Source: Ananas comosus (taxonomy: Eukaryota; Streptophyta; Magnoliopsida; Poales; Bromeliaceae). From it: DNA of 64,000 nucleotides. The stretch covers positions 1,242,774-1,306,773 of the forward strand of contig NC_033623.1 of the NCBI RefSeq assembly GCF_001540865.1, given 5' to 3'. A program made the position numbers and the translations under genes. Positions 46,311 through 59,353 of the stretch are shown one piece after another; the first letter of the stretch is position 1; each line of letters begins with the position of its first letter. The notes below the pieces were generated by a model that searched no databases, was not told the origin of the DNA, and was given only the letters and a program-made list of their open reading frames with translations.

Positions 46311-46652
46311 TATTTTTTGAAGCTCAAATGTTCTTTTTGTAGATATTTGTTTAGCAGAAATTTTAATTTTATTCTCTTTTTCAAACACTCCGTAAACATA
46401 ACTGTAGCTAAAAGTAGTCGAAAGCATGCATAAGTGCGAACAGTTATTTGGTCTTATTTTTGCTTCTATTTTTAAAGATAGTAGGATTTTTACAATGAAG
46501 TTTAAAAGCCCTAAATAATATGGATTACAAGATCCATAAAAGCCCCAAGACCAATACTTGTAGACATAGTTCACCAGTGTTCATCCGGTCCCCTTGATTG
46601 ATCTACGCTTAAAAATCCACCTCAAGATGATCATGAGCAATCTCTAATCTTA

Positions 46653-46810
46653 CGTGACCGTCCCTAGAGCAAGTGGCAAAGGACTTGATAGTTGGTATTC
46701 AAGATTCAAGTTCGAATTCTAGTTAGATTCACATTTCCAGCTAAGTTTATTTCTAAATGAAATAAATAAAGCGGATAGCGTTTTACCTATTTCTCTAAAA
46801 AAAAAAAAGA
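46653..46810 (+). mobile_element. tRNA-derived SINE with a perfect 17-bp target duplication
   Basis: GTGACCGTCCCTAGAGCAAG (A-box region), AAGTTCGAATTCTAG (B box), the body AGCTAAGTTTATTTCT and a 3' A run. Identical direct repeats AGCAATCTCTAATCTTA at 46636-46652 and 46811-46827. Confidence 0.9.
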
Positions 46811-47096
46811 AGCAATCTCTAATCTTAAAATACAATATTAAATCAAGTTAGATTTGGAGCATAAAAAATCCTATATAATATTGGAGTGATCGATTATGAA
46901 ATATGATATCTTTTATTATACATTGCTTGTAGGAGGAAGTCTACTATGTATCACTTACACCACATTATCAATAATCAATCAATTGCATCGATCTATTTAA
47001 GAGAAAAGTATGTATAATAAAAAATATTTTTTTAATAATTATAATGAAATGGATGGATTCAAGAAGAACAATTTAATTGATTGATAACGTTATATC

Positions 47097-47482
47097 TGTT
47101 AGATGTGACTCGAAATTGATAATCGACTTAAGTTCGGATTTTCGACTCGCCGACAGTTTTGTAGTGCGACCAAATTGAAAAATAAAACTGTGAAGGAAAA
47201 ATGAATGTCTGTGATGGATAGCGAAGGGCTCAAGCCGATAGATTCAAGAGGCGTGAGATCGTGGTCGGTCGTACCCTCTAAACATTGTATTTTCTTTTCC
47301 TTCTTCTCTTGTTTGGATAGCTGAAGTTTTTCATCTCTCTCGTCGTAATTTTTCTTCTGGTAAAAAAGTTCTTCACCCTAGAAATCTAATTATCTTTTTT
47401 TTTATTTTTGCTTATCGATTGTCTTAACTTTGTATTCCTGCCTATTCTCTATTTCTTGTTCTGTTTGGTTTGCCTCATCAAC
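47097..47482 (+). mobile_element. Probable solo LTR
   Basis: Begins TGTTAGATGTGACTCG, ends near GCCTCATCAAC, and is flanked by ATATC at 47092-47096 and 47483-47487. It shares several blocks with 59354-59719 (CGCC.ACAG, AGGGCTC..GCCGATA-like, TCTAAA.ATTGTA). There is no internal region or primer-binding site next to it. The 3' boundary is uncertain by a base or two. Confidence 0.5.
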
Positions 47483-47714
47483 ATATCATCATCCATAGCG
47501 TACATACTACTCATGCCGTTCCTACAATCTCGTCTCTGGCCGGCTAGTGGGACATATTCGCGTTCAATTGCGGATGTGGTGGCGAGCAGGCGTCTAGTGC
47601 GCATGATCTGAAACACTGCACTGCGTGAGAGTCCTACTCTCTCCCTGGTCCACACCTCACCTTCCGCTCACTGTCAACACTTTTCTCCATTTCACATTGA
47701 ACGCTCCCAAACGT

Positions 47715-47717
47715 GAT

Positions 47718-47760
<43 letters not shown>

Positions 47761-48337
47761 CTGTCTCTCTCTCATTCATCTGAGAAGAACACAGCCCAGA
47801 AATTTTAGTATCCTCATCACCCCCTTTTCAGGCCAAGCAATACTCACCCCACCAGCTTCTGAAACTAGCATGTTACCATATATTTATTCTTCTTCACCTT
47901 GAGTTAAAACACCCCAGGCCACCTCTCCCTCATCCCTCTCCCAAGCTTAAAAAAAAAAGCATCCATCAAACCCCCATGAAGAAGCTCACCCAACAGTGTT
48001 AATTGAGCCCTGTTCAAACCCCCTTTCCCTCTTCGATCCCCCTTTTGTATCTCTCTCTCTCTCTCTCTCTCTTTCTATCTCTCTCTATGGACCACAGCTG
48101 CTGCTCGAAACTTGCAGTGAGCCAGCTTCCTCGCATCTGACACTTTCCAAGCAGCTGGTAGCGCAGCAGCAGCCTCTGCTGCCGATCCCGATCAGAAAAA
48201 CGGTAATACCAACAACATGGCAACAAATTTAGATCTCTCTCTTTCTCACACCCCCCCTCTCTCTCTCTCTCTATCTCTTCTCTTTTGTGCAAGCACCAAC
48301 TCCCAAATAGATTTCCTTCTAAATCATTACCCCAATC

Positions 48338-48368
<31 letters not shown>

Positions 48369-48420
48369 TATATATCAACTACTCCCTCTCTCTCTCTCTC
48401 TCTCTNTTCAAAATAACTAA
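47715..48420 (+). repeat. Cluster of (CT)n tracts, leader-like
   Basis: Four CT microsatellites (about 47722-47758, 48050-48092, 48257-48280 and 48386-48405) with short C-rich spacers and two tiny open frames (ATG 47976, MKKLTQQC; ATG 48086, MDHSCCSKLAVSQLPRI). Plant 5' leaders often look like this, but I cannot link it to a main coding frame. The last tract contains an N at 48406. Confidence 0.45.
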
Positions 48421-48802
48421 GTAGGCCACAAGTGGGTCATGTATACTTGTTATTAAGACAAACAAATAATCTCATTCAAACCCCTTTTTTTTTTATAAAA
48501 AAAAATGAAGATCATGTTCATCGTGCATGCATGTAGTGTGCATCAAAACCCCAAATCCTAACATGTCGCCACATAAAAACGAGAACGATAATCTCAGTAC
48601 AACTTGAGGAATTCAAATATTGATTAAAATTGCATTATATATAAAAAACATGTATAACTTATTTTTTCGAATTTTACCCTTACAAGATCCAGTGCACTCA
48701 AATTAGTATTAATTTATTATAACAACTACTAAAAAGAATACATAAAAATACTTCCACAAAGCAAACTTATATATATTATATATTATAATAATTAATTACT
48801 AA

Positions 48803-49123
48803 CGAGCGCGCCGGAACCGCCAATCCACCTCACCAATTCCGGGCTCGACCGCAACCGGACTCAAACCGGAATTCGCACCAACCGCGCACGGGCCCAAACC
48901 CAACCCCTTTTCCCTCCCCACCACCACCTTTGTAGTAAAATTGCTGCTATTACTATTCCTCCACGTAGTACCATGCATAGCCATGTTTATCCTCTCCCTC
49001 TCCAACTCCCTCCTCCCCATCCTCCTCAACCTCTCCTTCCTACTCCTCACCATCCTCGCCCCCGCCCCCGCCCCCGCCCCCCGCCGCCGCTTGCTGAGAC
49101 GGTATTCTAGTACTGCACACTAG
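48803..49123 (+). other. GC-rich open stretch of uncertain coding status
   Basis: On the plus strand the frame is open from 48803 to the TAG at 49121. From the internal ATG at 48983 it reads MFILSLSNSLLPILLNLSFL and on to an Ala-Pro run and an arginine-rich end. Most codons from there end in C, as in many monocot genes. On the minus strand 49053-48799 is also open (84 codons, Arg/Glu-rich start). Both may result from C-rich low-complexity sequence. I recognise no family on either strand. Confidence 0.25.
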
Positions 49124-49482
49124 CTAGCTTCTTCTTCTTCTTCTTCTTCTCGACTTATTTCTTGTTCTTGTCGTTGTTATTATCACCACTATCTGCGGTT
49201 TATTAGTTTATGCTGCATGCTGCTGCTGATTATTGAACCCACTGATAACACTGAATCGATCCTTTTTAAGTAATTTGTTTTCTTTACCTTATTTTACTGG
49301 GGCCTCTAGTGTTGCTAAGGTAGTGTGTACATATTCTATTCTTTTCTATTACTAGTAAGGAGATCTAGTACTATTCGCGACTGTAGCTAGCCATAGCTCG
49401 AACGGGATTCTCCTCTTCTGTTTGCTGTGCTTGTGCGTGCGTGCGTGTGTGCGCCGCGCGTGTGTGGTTGAGAGAGAGAAAA

Positions 49483-49517
<35 letters not shown>

Positions 49518-50367
49518 CGTGTCCTTTAGATCTCTTAATATGGCAAAGTTTTTAGATCTGCCCCATCAGTCGTCAAGTTCGCTCCTTTTTGGGCTCTCTC
49601 TCATTTCCTTCAATTTGCTGGTGCTAAAAAGTAGTGTGTGATGCTCGCCGTGTCAAATTTGGATCACTGTGGCAACTTCAAAAGCATTATTATTATTTCC
49701 TATTATTTGGCACCTTACTTAATCTAGTTGTTGGTGATCATATGAGAAACTATTACCATTTCTTGTCCCATAATAGCCCTTCTCTTCATCCACTTATTTG
49801 GGAAAGGGAGAATCTACTGTTCCCGAGATATTTTGTTGAATTGGTTGTAAGCCTTTATATACATGGGTATTCCATGTGCTTATTAACTCTTCTTTTATAG
49901 GATAAAAATTAAGAAGTGGTTTCTTTTCTTCTTTTTTTTTTTGTTTCCTCAATGGACTCTCATGACCGATTCACTCTTCCCAAGCTTTGCATACATTGGT
50001 ATAAGTGAGAAATCTGTCCCTCAGGAGACAAGACTCCTACCCAAACTTTATTGATGGAAGAAAAAAAATCAAAGGCTATATAAAGATTAAACCAAAACCA
50101 ATAACCTGATTCCATGATAAGTGATACCTTAATTACTCTACTCTACAATAAACTAGCTAGAATGATGGAATTCATTGAACTGGTCATACAAAACAGACGG
50201 TATGTTTCGGGAGATAAAAGACAAATTAAAGAAACAGTGTTCTTCTACCAAACGAACAAAAAACAAACAGAAAATGGGTACTCTATTTATCTTAATTTCT
50301 TCGGAAAAAAAAAAAAGAAAAGAAAACGAAGGTAGTCTATTTTATGAGTTAGAAGTAGTGCTAGGAC

Positions 50368-50589
50368 ATCGTACTCTACTATAGATTGTTAATTAGAGTT
50401 ATATAACACGGTCATTCTCGACTATAGATTGTCAATTAGAGTCATATAACATGATCATTCTCTACTGTAGATTGTTAATTAGAGTTACATAACATGATCA
50501 TTCTCTACTTTGGATTGTTAATTACAGTTATATAACATGATGATTCCCTACTGTAGATATATAGTTAACTAGAGTTATATAACATGTTT
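50368..50589. repeat. Tandem array, about 4-5 units of about 53 bp
   Basis: Units contain CTACTGTAGATTGTTAATTA or a close variant followed by GAGTTATATAACATGATCATT. They differ from each other by a few substitutions, and the last unit has an extra ATATAG. Confidence 0.8.
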
Positions 50590-52874
50590 CTGTGAGCATG
50601 AGGAATTGGGTTTTTCTTGGGGAATCACATCCTTGTATTACCTTCTATTATTTGCTGTCATTAATTAAAATGATAGTTTAGCTATTTATCTTTTCCACTT
50701 CAGTTTGCAGTGTGCATACGATTGTACATATGATTGTCTATTTCTGCGTGCATATGCAACTTCAATCTTAAAAGAGTTTAACTAATAATGGAAAAAACAA
50801 TCTTGCTTGATCTGAATAGAATGTTAGGATTTTACTCTCTTGTCTATGTATATTGCCTATAATTTCAACAACATTAATGCGTTCATAATTCTTTCATGGG
50901 CAATCTACATTAGCAGGAACCATGTATTATGAATCTGCAAGTATTTGCATACATGCTCAACAACACAAACTATGTATTATCAGTGCACTTGTATTTGCAT
51001 ACGTGCTCAACATGTAAATATGTTTGTCATTTATACATAAGTGTCTGGACATACATTGTAAGTTTAAGGAACTTCGACACATGTTGTGTTTGTGACAAAA
51101 TAATACAAATATCAGATCACATTGATTAGAAACTTCAAATGCATGTGTCGATGATGACTCCTGGGAATATAGAAAGTTTTTAGATTAATGCGAGATTGTG
51201 GCTCATAAATAACAATCTAGGAGAAGTTTGACAAGCTTATAAAGGTTATATCCTACAATTTTCAGAAAGCAATTATCACACATAATCATAGTACTAATTC
51301 TTGAATATTCTCACAAACAAACAAGGAAAAGTAGACATATACATTATTTATGTTCAGAAGTTAATTTCTAATAAAGAGTCATGCACTAGATCTTTTAGCC
51401 TAAGTTATATTCATATGAAGACTACAAAATAGTGGTCGATGACTATAGCGAAACACTTAGAAACCTATGTATCAAGCGGAGGGAAAACTCAATGGTGCTG
51501 ATTGAGCATCTTCTTGAGCATAGTGTGAGACTCCACAACTGAAAATCAGGCACATTATTCCTAATCTTTGCATCTAAATGTTTTTCTGCATAAAAATTCA
51601 CCTGATATGAGTCATGTTTACCATTAAATTTGCATGAATTTTGTTTATAACAATCGTTAGAATTCGAAGTATTTTTTAATGCAGCCAACAGAAAAAATGT
51701 TGATTAACGCTTCTTGTTGTGTAGGTGTAAGAGGAATGTGTTTTGGATTTATTTTTTTTTGTTTTGCAATTTTGTATTTTAAAATAAATTTCTGAAAGTA
51801 CTTCGTCAGTCTGTTGAGGCTTGATCTAGTCAAATTTATATCTCAAAGATGTACAATACTTAGACTTAATTGGTCTTAATTATTTTGCTCAACTTCAACA
51901 TATTAATTATATACATTTTAATTTCTAATTCTAGTATAATTATAATTTTAGATATCTGGGACTTAGATTAGCCAGTTATGAGTGTTTGGAAAATGAAATC
52001 CCTACAAGATGCAATATAATATATGATTAATGATTAACTAAATCGTCCAATTAGAGTTTGATTACCTTTTCACTGTTTAGAATGTAGAAACCAAACGAAG
52101 TCATGTCTTAAGTATGATTTGTTAATGCATATAGCACATACATTAGAAATTTTATCACAAAGCATGCAAGAACTCTTTTTTTTGGAGCAGATTTATATCA
52201 CTAATTAAAATGCATCTATAACCAACTGCAAAAAACAGTCCATTGAGCTATACCTCAAGGAAAAATTTTGCCCTATATGAATAAATATAAGGTAGTTCTA
52301 AAAGGAGTGGACCAATAAATTTTTAATTCTAGTATAATCATACTTTTCTTACTCAAAACTTTCTTTGTTTTTAAAAAGCCAGATCAACAAGATTTGTTTT
52401 AATTGCCTATATTCTAAGTCGATAACATTTAGATGACCATGGGAATTAAGTACTTGATGTCCATCAATCATGTATATTCATTTATTTTATCTTTTCTGTT
52501 GTTAGTTGTGGCAAATGTTAAGGTTTAGAGAAAACATGTGTGGCATAGTTAGCGCTCTAAACTTTCTTATTCAAAGATGTAAGTTAAGAAAACAAACTTA
52601 GATATAATTTTGTAGCTTTTGCATTCAAATATATGCTTCGCTTTGACTTGATTCATTACTACATAGGAACCTATAGGCAGGACTACTTCTGAAATGCCGA
52701 GACATGACATAGATCATAAAGCATGATGTAGAGGAGCTTGCGAAGAAAACCTGGTTATGATATTCTTCAATCAGAGAAGTTTCAGATATTTCTAATCTCA
52801 AGTATTAATCTAACTAGTGCCCTAAATGAAACAATTTTTATCATGATTTGTGAAGTTTTTATTTCTTGACTTAG

Positions 52875-52996
52875 TGTGTGTGTGTGTGTGTATATATACA
52901 TACATACATATGTATGTATACATACATACATATGTATGTATGTATGTATCTTTGTATGGATGTTGTATGTATGTATGTATGTATGTATGTATGTAT
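52875..52996. repeat. Compound microsatellite (TG)n(TA)n(CATA)n(TGTA)n
   Basis: TGTGTG, then TATATA, then CATA and TATG tetranucleotide runs, the latter two arranged as inverted blocks. Open frames here on both strands (Tyr/Ile/His and Cys/Met/Tyr repeats) are low-complexity artefacts. Confidence 0.85.
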
Positions 52997-55080
52997 GCTT
53001 CTCGTTGAAAGGCAGAAGCTCTTAAATAAGTCACTAATGTTTTGTCTAAGTTATTTTGATGTCATTAGAAATTTCACCATCCAAAGCTTAATAATTGTAT
53101 TCTAATATTGTTATTTAGATAAAGATCTCCGCATGTTGTGTTTACTTTTATAGAGCATCTTCACACTTGATCAAGAGCATTGCTTTCAAATCCAAAGTTA
53201 AGATTGCGAACTTTTTTATCCGATTTTGAGTTCAGTAGTGCATATATAGTACAATGCTAGTGACCATATATAGTAATTATCTTGTGTTATTTATTGAAGA
53301 ATTACGCCATTAATCCACTGAATATACAAGAATTTCTTTTTAGTCTTATAAATCCTCTGTATGTACCATATATACTACCATGATGTGGAACTTTTGTACT
53401 ATTTGAGTTGCATTTGGATTTTGCGTAATTCCAACCTTTCGCTTAATTTCTCTTTTTGGGGGGGTGAGAACATTAATTTCCCTCATTCTCTTAATGAAAT
53501 TGCTGGTAAACTTGACAAATAATGTATACCTCAAAAATACATGCTCAAGAAGTTTTTGTAGGTCTCTGATATTTTCATTACTTCAGAAACTCTTTAATGA
53601 GACCCTTGCTCTGATAATTGGTACTAGCGGTGATTATCGATTTTTATCTCCCTTTGGCCGGATAAGCTTATAGGAAATTAATTGGTTTCTTCATTTCATA
53701 TCAAAGCATGCATCATGATGTCCCGGGGTTATTATTCCAATTCTACTAGGATCGTCCAATGCATAACTAGATAGAAAGTTTTCGCCATGCAATTTAAAGT
53801 ATGTGTTTTCGAGCATTAGAGGTGTCTTGTGAGCTTAGACAAGATAGGATGTACTGAATATATAATAAGGTAGCACCCTTTCTGATCCCATTGCTTAGGA
53901 TTTCGGATAAATTAGTTGTTTTAATGTTGTCGCCAATTGCTTACGATAGTAACGACCTTAATGAAAGACACTATAATGGAATCTAATTCGACAATATTTT
54001 ACGCCGTCATAACAAGCGGATTATTTCCGACAATAAGATACTATATACCAAATGTTGTCACTATTTTTCTTTTTCTTTTTTGTGGCAATATGATTGGCGA
54101 CACTAATTATCCGTATTATAGTGTTGTGCAAATTTGTGGAATCAATATTTTCAAGGGAAAATCCAAATCCTGCAGAGTATCTGCGGTGATAAAATAATTT
54201 TGGTACCTTTTCTTCTAACTTTGGTGATAGCGAAAAAAGTTGTCACAACAGTAAACTCTGTCGCTCTGACTCCAAATTGTTAGTGTAAATAGCATTTTGT
54301 TAGAAATAAATGTATAGAATTGGCTAGTAACTAACACAAAGAGGGACTACATATTTTACTTTAATAATGTATTTCTATATATATAAAAAAAAAAAAAAAA
54401 AACTGAAAAATCTAGGTATGACCATTAACATTAAGTATGAAAAATATCAACTAACTAACAGCTGATCATATGATGTAATTTTACAAGATCTTAAATTATA
54501 AGCGTTGATGGATGAAGAGATCCCTGAGTAATATATTTTCTCCTAAGCTAAAGATTTTCTACCCCACTGCAGTGTTCAACATGTTTGTGAACAGCATCGC
54601 TTTTATCACATTATGAAGTTTTCGGCTCCATGCGTGGCTAAAATGCCAAGTAGCCCCCAAAACATCTCACAATATTTATTTTGCCCCCAAAACCGCTCAA
54701 ATCTTTAATTAATTCTATGTAATGCACATTAGAAAACACAATTAAAAGGATAAAAGTATGCATAGCAGGGCTAGAAACTAATGATAGTAGAGGAATAGTG
54801 TTTGTTATATATTTTTTATCCCTTATTTTTAGGTGATATTATGGATACAAGGACTAAAAAGTTGATGGTAAATACTATTTATCTACTATCAATAGTATTC
54901 CAACTAGATGGAAAGTATGTGAAATTTGAGGCTAAACATCTCAAATTCCTTCCTTTCACTGATTCTACCACAACCTTCTTTTACTGAGCTTAATACAAAA
55001 TCTGGATTATGTGGAAGAGCGTAGGTGGGTGCAACTAACAAGTATGGTGATGGTTGAATGAGGGATTAGGAGGTCGAAGT

Positions 55081-56827
55081 TGTTAGGATTTGGTTAGATT
55101 TGTAGTTGAATTCTAATTGAATTAGGATTAATATTTAAATCTGTTGGAGATAAATTAAGATTTAAATATTAATTAGAGTAGAAATCTAATTTGATTAGGA
55201 TTTGGGTAGTTTTTTATATAAGCTATAAATATAGCATATGTACTATTATTGTGTTGGTGGTATTACTAATTAACCACACCCAAATGGCATGGCCAAGGTG
55301 GTCATGATTTTCGATCACCTAATGTATGGGTGCAAAAGGACGTGAGCAGCTTTCGTAGCCGTGGGTCATTGGCATACTTTGTGCACGGGTGCACAAGTTG
55401 ATAGAGATGTCTTTTGAGACTATAGAAGACGAGAGAATGATAGAAGAGATTCAAAAAGAGGGCTCAGAATTGTAGCTACTTTATTACAGAAGAAGAGTTA
55501 GATATAATCTTCTCTTATTTAATGAATCTTATTTTACCCGCATATTTTTTATTTGGCTCTTTTCTCTCTTTTATAATTGTATCAGTTTCTGCTAAGAAGA
55601 CAGGTTTATGGTAAAAACCTGATTCGACGCTTTCGTTACGGAATCCAAACAATCGGTACCGGATCAACAACAGTCGATATTGGAACGGGTTGTAGATTCT
55701 TAAATTTCAGTACTAGGCGAGTACCGACTTTCCAACAATTGGTATCAAAGTTGAAGGTTACCGATCTTTGGAAGAGATCAACGTCAAAACATTGGATTAC
55801 CGATCTTTGTAGAAGATCGACGTCATTGCATAGTGTTACCAATCGTTTGAAGCAATCGATGTTAAAACACAATTTGATCTCGTTTAGGCGCGTTGGACTT
55901 GAAGGGTTGCAATTTTTTTGCTTCAGGTGGAGCTATGAGGGTCCGAAAACGAGATCAGGTCATGTGCGAGGCGAACAGGGAACTTATACGTTCTAAACGG
56001 GAGTACAGTCAGAACGGAAGCAAAGGCGATTTGGGTTCCAAAAGTTCGCAAAGGTGCAGTCGCTCGAGGCAGATGCGGCGACGTCGAGTGGAGGAGACAA
56101 ACTCGATCAAGATAGAACTTGCATGGTGAGCTCAACACAGCGGTTGAAGACTACAAATCCAATCAAGGTGGAGAATTTTAGGATTTAGTTAGATTTGTAG
56201 TTGAATCCTAATTGGATCAGAATTAATATTTAAATCTGTTGGAGATAAATTAAGATTTAAATATTAATTAATAGAAATCTAATTGGATTAGATTTAGATA
56301 GCTGCTATAAATATAACATATGTGCTATTATTGCCTGGTGGTGGTACGGATTAGCCACACCCATATGGCATGGTCAAAGTGGTCATGATTTTGGATACAC
56401 CTAATGCATGGCTGCAAGACGACGTTAGCGGCTTTCGTAGCCATGGGTCATTGGTTTACCTTGTGCACGGGTGCACGGTTGCACAGGATGAGAGAGATGT
56501 CTTCTGAGGCTAAAAAAGACGAGGAAAGGATAGAAGAAATTCAAAAAGAGGGCTCGGAATTGTAGCTATTCTGTTACAGAAAATGGGTCAGGTGTAATAT
56601 TCTCTTATGTAATGAATCTTATTTTATCCGCATATTTTATGTTTGATTCTTTTCTCTCTTTTATGATTGTATCAGTTTCTGCTGAGAAAACGGGTTTATG
56701 GTAAAAACTTGATTCAACGCTTTCATTGCAGAATCTTGACGATTGGTTCCGAATCAATAACAGTCAGTATCGGAACGGATTTCGGATTCTCAAAATTCGA
56801 TACCAAGCGAGTACAAAATTCCCAACA
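55081..56827 (+). mobile_element. Non-autonomous LTR retrotransposon with 5-bp target duplication (1747 bp)
   Basis: LTRs at 55081-55737 and 56176-56827 enclose only 438 bp. The target duplication GAAGT is at 55076-55080 and 56828-56832. The primer-binding site (TTGGTATCAAAG at 55739) and polypurine tract (CAAGGTGGAGAA at 56164) are both in place. There is no gag or pol. The LTR start and polypurine region closely resemble the copia element at 40235, so a related copia enzyme set probably moved it. Its LTRs are long for a TRIM and its interior too short for a LARD. Confidence 0.9.
55757..55873 (+). repeat. Three 39-bp tandem units inside the small LTR element
   Basis: Units start at 55757, 55796 and 55835 (GTTACCGATCTTTGGAAG or a close variant). 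In the frame open here they would encode a 13-residue repeat (VTDLWKRSTSKHW, ITDLCRRSTSLHS, VTNRLKQSMLKHN). The frame has no recognisable domain, so translation is doubtful. Confidence 0.7.
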
Positions 56828-58690
56828 GAAGTAAGGGTGAGAAGATGGGAAGGAGGAAAGGAGGAGAAGGCGATAGCTGTTTCATTAAATTAGCAAATCA
56901 AAATAAAGGCCACCTTGTAATTTACGATGAATTTTGGAACTTTTTTTTGTTGTTCACTTAGAATATCTATACATACATGAAACTAAAAGTGATTCACATT
57001 AAAAAATATATTTCTTTCACAATATGTATAGAGGGAAGTTGATCGATCGGTTGTAACAGCTTCTATGTAAAGGGGCATATTTTCAACATTTTACATCAAG
57101 ACAGGTGAGAAAAATTCTAATGAAAGTAAAAAGAATCTCCCACCATCCTACTTCCTTCCTCACTAATGGGAAAAAAAAGAAAAAAAGCACTCCTTTCCAC
57201 TTCTATGTTCGAATTGTTAGGCTTTCGTATGTAGTTCATATAGAATTCTTATACATATATACAACCAAAGAGTCATTTTCATGAAGACTAGGGAAAATAT
57301 CTCATAGAATTATGTGTGGAGAGAAGTAATTGATGGTTGTAAAAGCCACTCTTTAAAGTTTTAACGAAGTGCAACATTTTTCTCTCGCACCATTTCTACT
57401 CCTTTCCCTACTTGCGAGACTAAAACACCCTCTCCTGCTGTATATACTCCTAACAAGTAAGAGTAAGCAGGATAGAGGATGACCAAGTGGTGGTTGTGGA
57501 GGAGGAGAAGGAAAAAGATGTCTAGGCGAGGGAGCCTTTTCATTATTTTAACCACTCTCCTTTGAGACGTTTCTTGCACATCTGGGAGGTAAACATCTGT
57601 GCCTTTGAATTAAATAAGGATTATCGTGTCAATCGGCATGGTATGGCATAGCTGGTACGTGCTGCTCGTGCCAATAAGCTTGTGCCGATATATAAAATGG
57701 AGTGTGTGTAAAGGCATAACAGCATGACATGCTATACTGATGGCATACTGGCGTGCCTTGTGTTAGCGGCTAGCCAATCTTTATTTTAAAGTTTACAGAG
57801 ATAGGGCAAAAAATAAGCAAAATTTTTCATGAGGATTTTCAAGATTGAACCTTATCGTAGTGCTCAATAAATTTGGGAGGATAGTTGTTGAATTCGTTAT
57901 AAAATTTTATTGAAATGATTTGGCACATTTCATTATTGGTTCCATATTACAGCTACTATCTAAGTTGCAACAAATACCATGTATCTAAAGTTAAATAACA
58001 AATATTTCCCGTTTTACTGGAGCTACTGATTAAATCCACAAAACCATCATCATTTGCCAAGTTGTTTTAATCATCAATACTTTTAGACTTAGTTATGAAA
58101 ATAGTAAAATGCAGAGTTAAAAGTAATGCAATATTTTATGCAAGAATAATTGAGATACAAACTATAGTGAAAGAGGGTTCCTTGTAATTATTTAGCTAAA
58201 AAAATTAAAGGTCGGACAAAAAAGAGGTTTAGCCTATAGTTGTGGCAGTTTACATTCAATTTTTTTTTTTTTCTTGAGTGGAAGGACTAATTATATGTTA
58301 AAACATATACAAGTACACAAGAAGATCTCCACTGTAAATTATGCATATTTCAAGAACTAAACGAACCAATACATATAGTTGCATAGATTTAATTGCCCAC
58401 AAAAGTAGTGTTTAAAAAAACAGTAATGACCAGCAACAAGCAAGAAATATTATGTGTTCAAAGTTTAGCTAGCTTGATCAATGATTCAACCATTCTTTGC
58501 GCTAGTTTAATTCTTAATTTTACTAGTTTAACAAGTTCTCGGCAAAACAAGATTAGTAAGTAGTTTGTCATCTATCAGTCCGACCAAATCGACTCAACTG
58601 ATTCTTAAAATATTAAGAAAACAGCCACCTGTTACTTAGATTTATGCAATAGGCAATAGGGAGAATATGGCCTAGAAGTACAAATTAATA

Positions 58691-59190
58691 TGAGTGATGT
58701 TGGCTTAAATAGGCTAGCATCCTGCCATGTGGCAGGAGATCAAGTTGGGCCGAGTCATATTCAAAATGGCGTGAGGCTGGATGCACTGAGTCATGTTCGA
58801 AGTGGCGTGAGGCTGGTTAGGCCCAGTCACAATCGAGCTTCGTAAGATGCATGCCAGATCTCAAATGCTAAGAAGCTCTTATTAATTAAATAACTAGGCA
58901 TGTAAAACTAATTAACTCATTACCCATATTTAAGGACACATCTGTCGGATTTTTGGCGCTAATCATTAAATTCCAAAAACTCGAGTTGTTAAAAAAATAT
59001 AATCAATTCACTTAAAACGTAAAAACACAACGTTCACGGGTTTCGATTGTACCCAGCCTAACTAGCCTCCCACCACTTTAAATAAAACTCGGCTCAATCC
59101 GATCTCCCGCCATTTCAAACGTGATTCGGCCCAACTTGACCCCCTGCCACAAAGTAGAATGCTAACCCCTTTAAACCAACAACGCCACCC
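58691..59190. mobile_element. Foldback element with about 145-bp inverted arms
   Basis: The left arm (TGTTGGCTTAAATAGGCTAGC, GGCAGGAGATCAAGTTGGGC, GAGGCTGGTTAGGC) is the inverse of the right arm (GCCTAACTAGCCTCCC, GGCCCAACTTGACCCCCTGCC, TGCTAACCCCTTTAAACC). The middle about 200 bp is AT-rich. Arms are moderately diverged, so the element is old. No clear target duplication. Confidence 0.65.
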
Positions 59191-59353
59191 AACAATTTCT
59201 TTCATCGTTCAAGATTTGAATTACTATACCAAAAATTTAACATAAGATAAAGATGTTCTTAAATTATAACAAATATTTCTCTTAAGAACAAATTCTGTTG
59301 AGTCATGTGAGATAGTTTAGATTTGATGAAGGACAGTTCCGAGAACTTCAATT

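Larger units (their letters stand above)
46316..55075. other. 8.8 kb intergenic region with a possible small transcription unit
   Basis: It holds a SINE (46653), a probable solo LTR (47097), CT-rich and GC-rich sequence (47715-49515), a tandem array (50368) and a TGTA/TATG compound microsatellite (52875-52996). The stretches 49640-50360, 50600-52870 and 53000-55070 show no gene, RNA or named repeat that I can support. Confidence 0.65.

Noticed and set aside
52822..53105. Tyr/His/Thr- and Cys/Met/Tyr-rich small proteins
   Set aside because: Direct products of tetranucleotide repeats on either strand.
55577..55996. 139-codon frame across the LTR/interior of the small LTR element as a protein gene
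   Set aside because: It starts inside the LTR and crosses the primer-binding site; there is no gag or pol motif.
57361..57579. 72-codon minus-strand frame with a hydrophobic core
   Set aside because: Lies in repeat-like AT/GA-rich sequence, no start context or homology evident.
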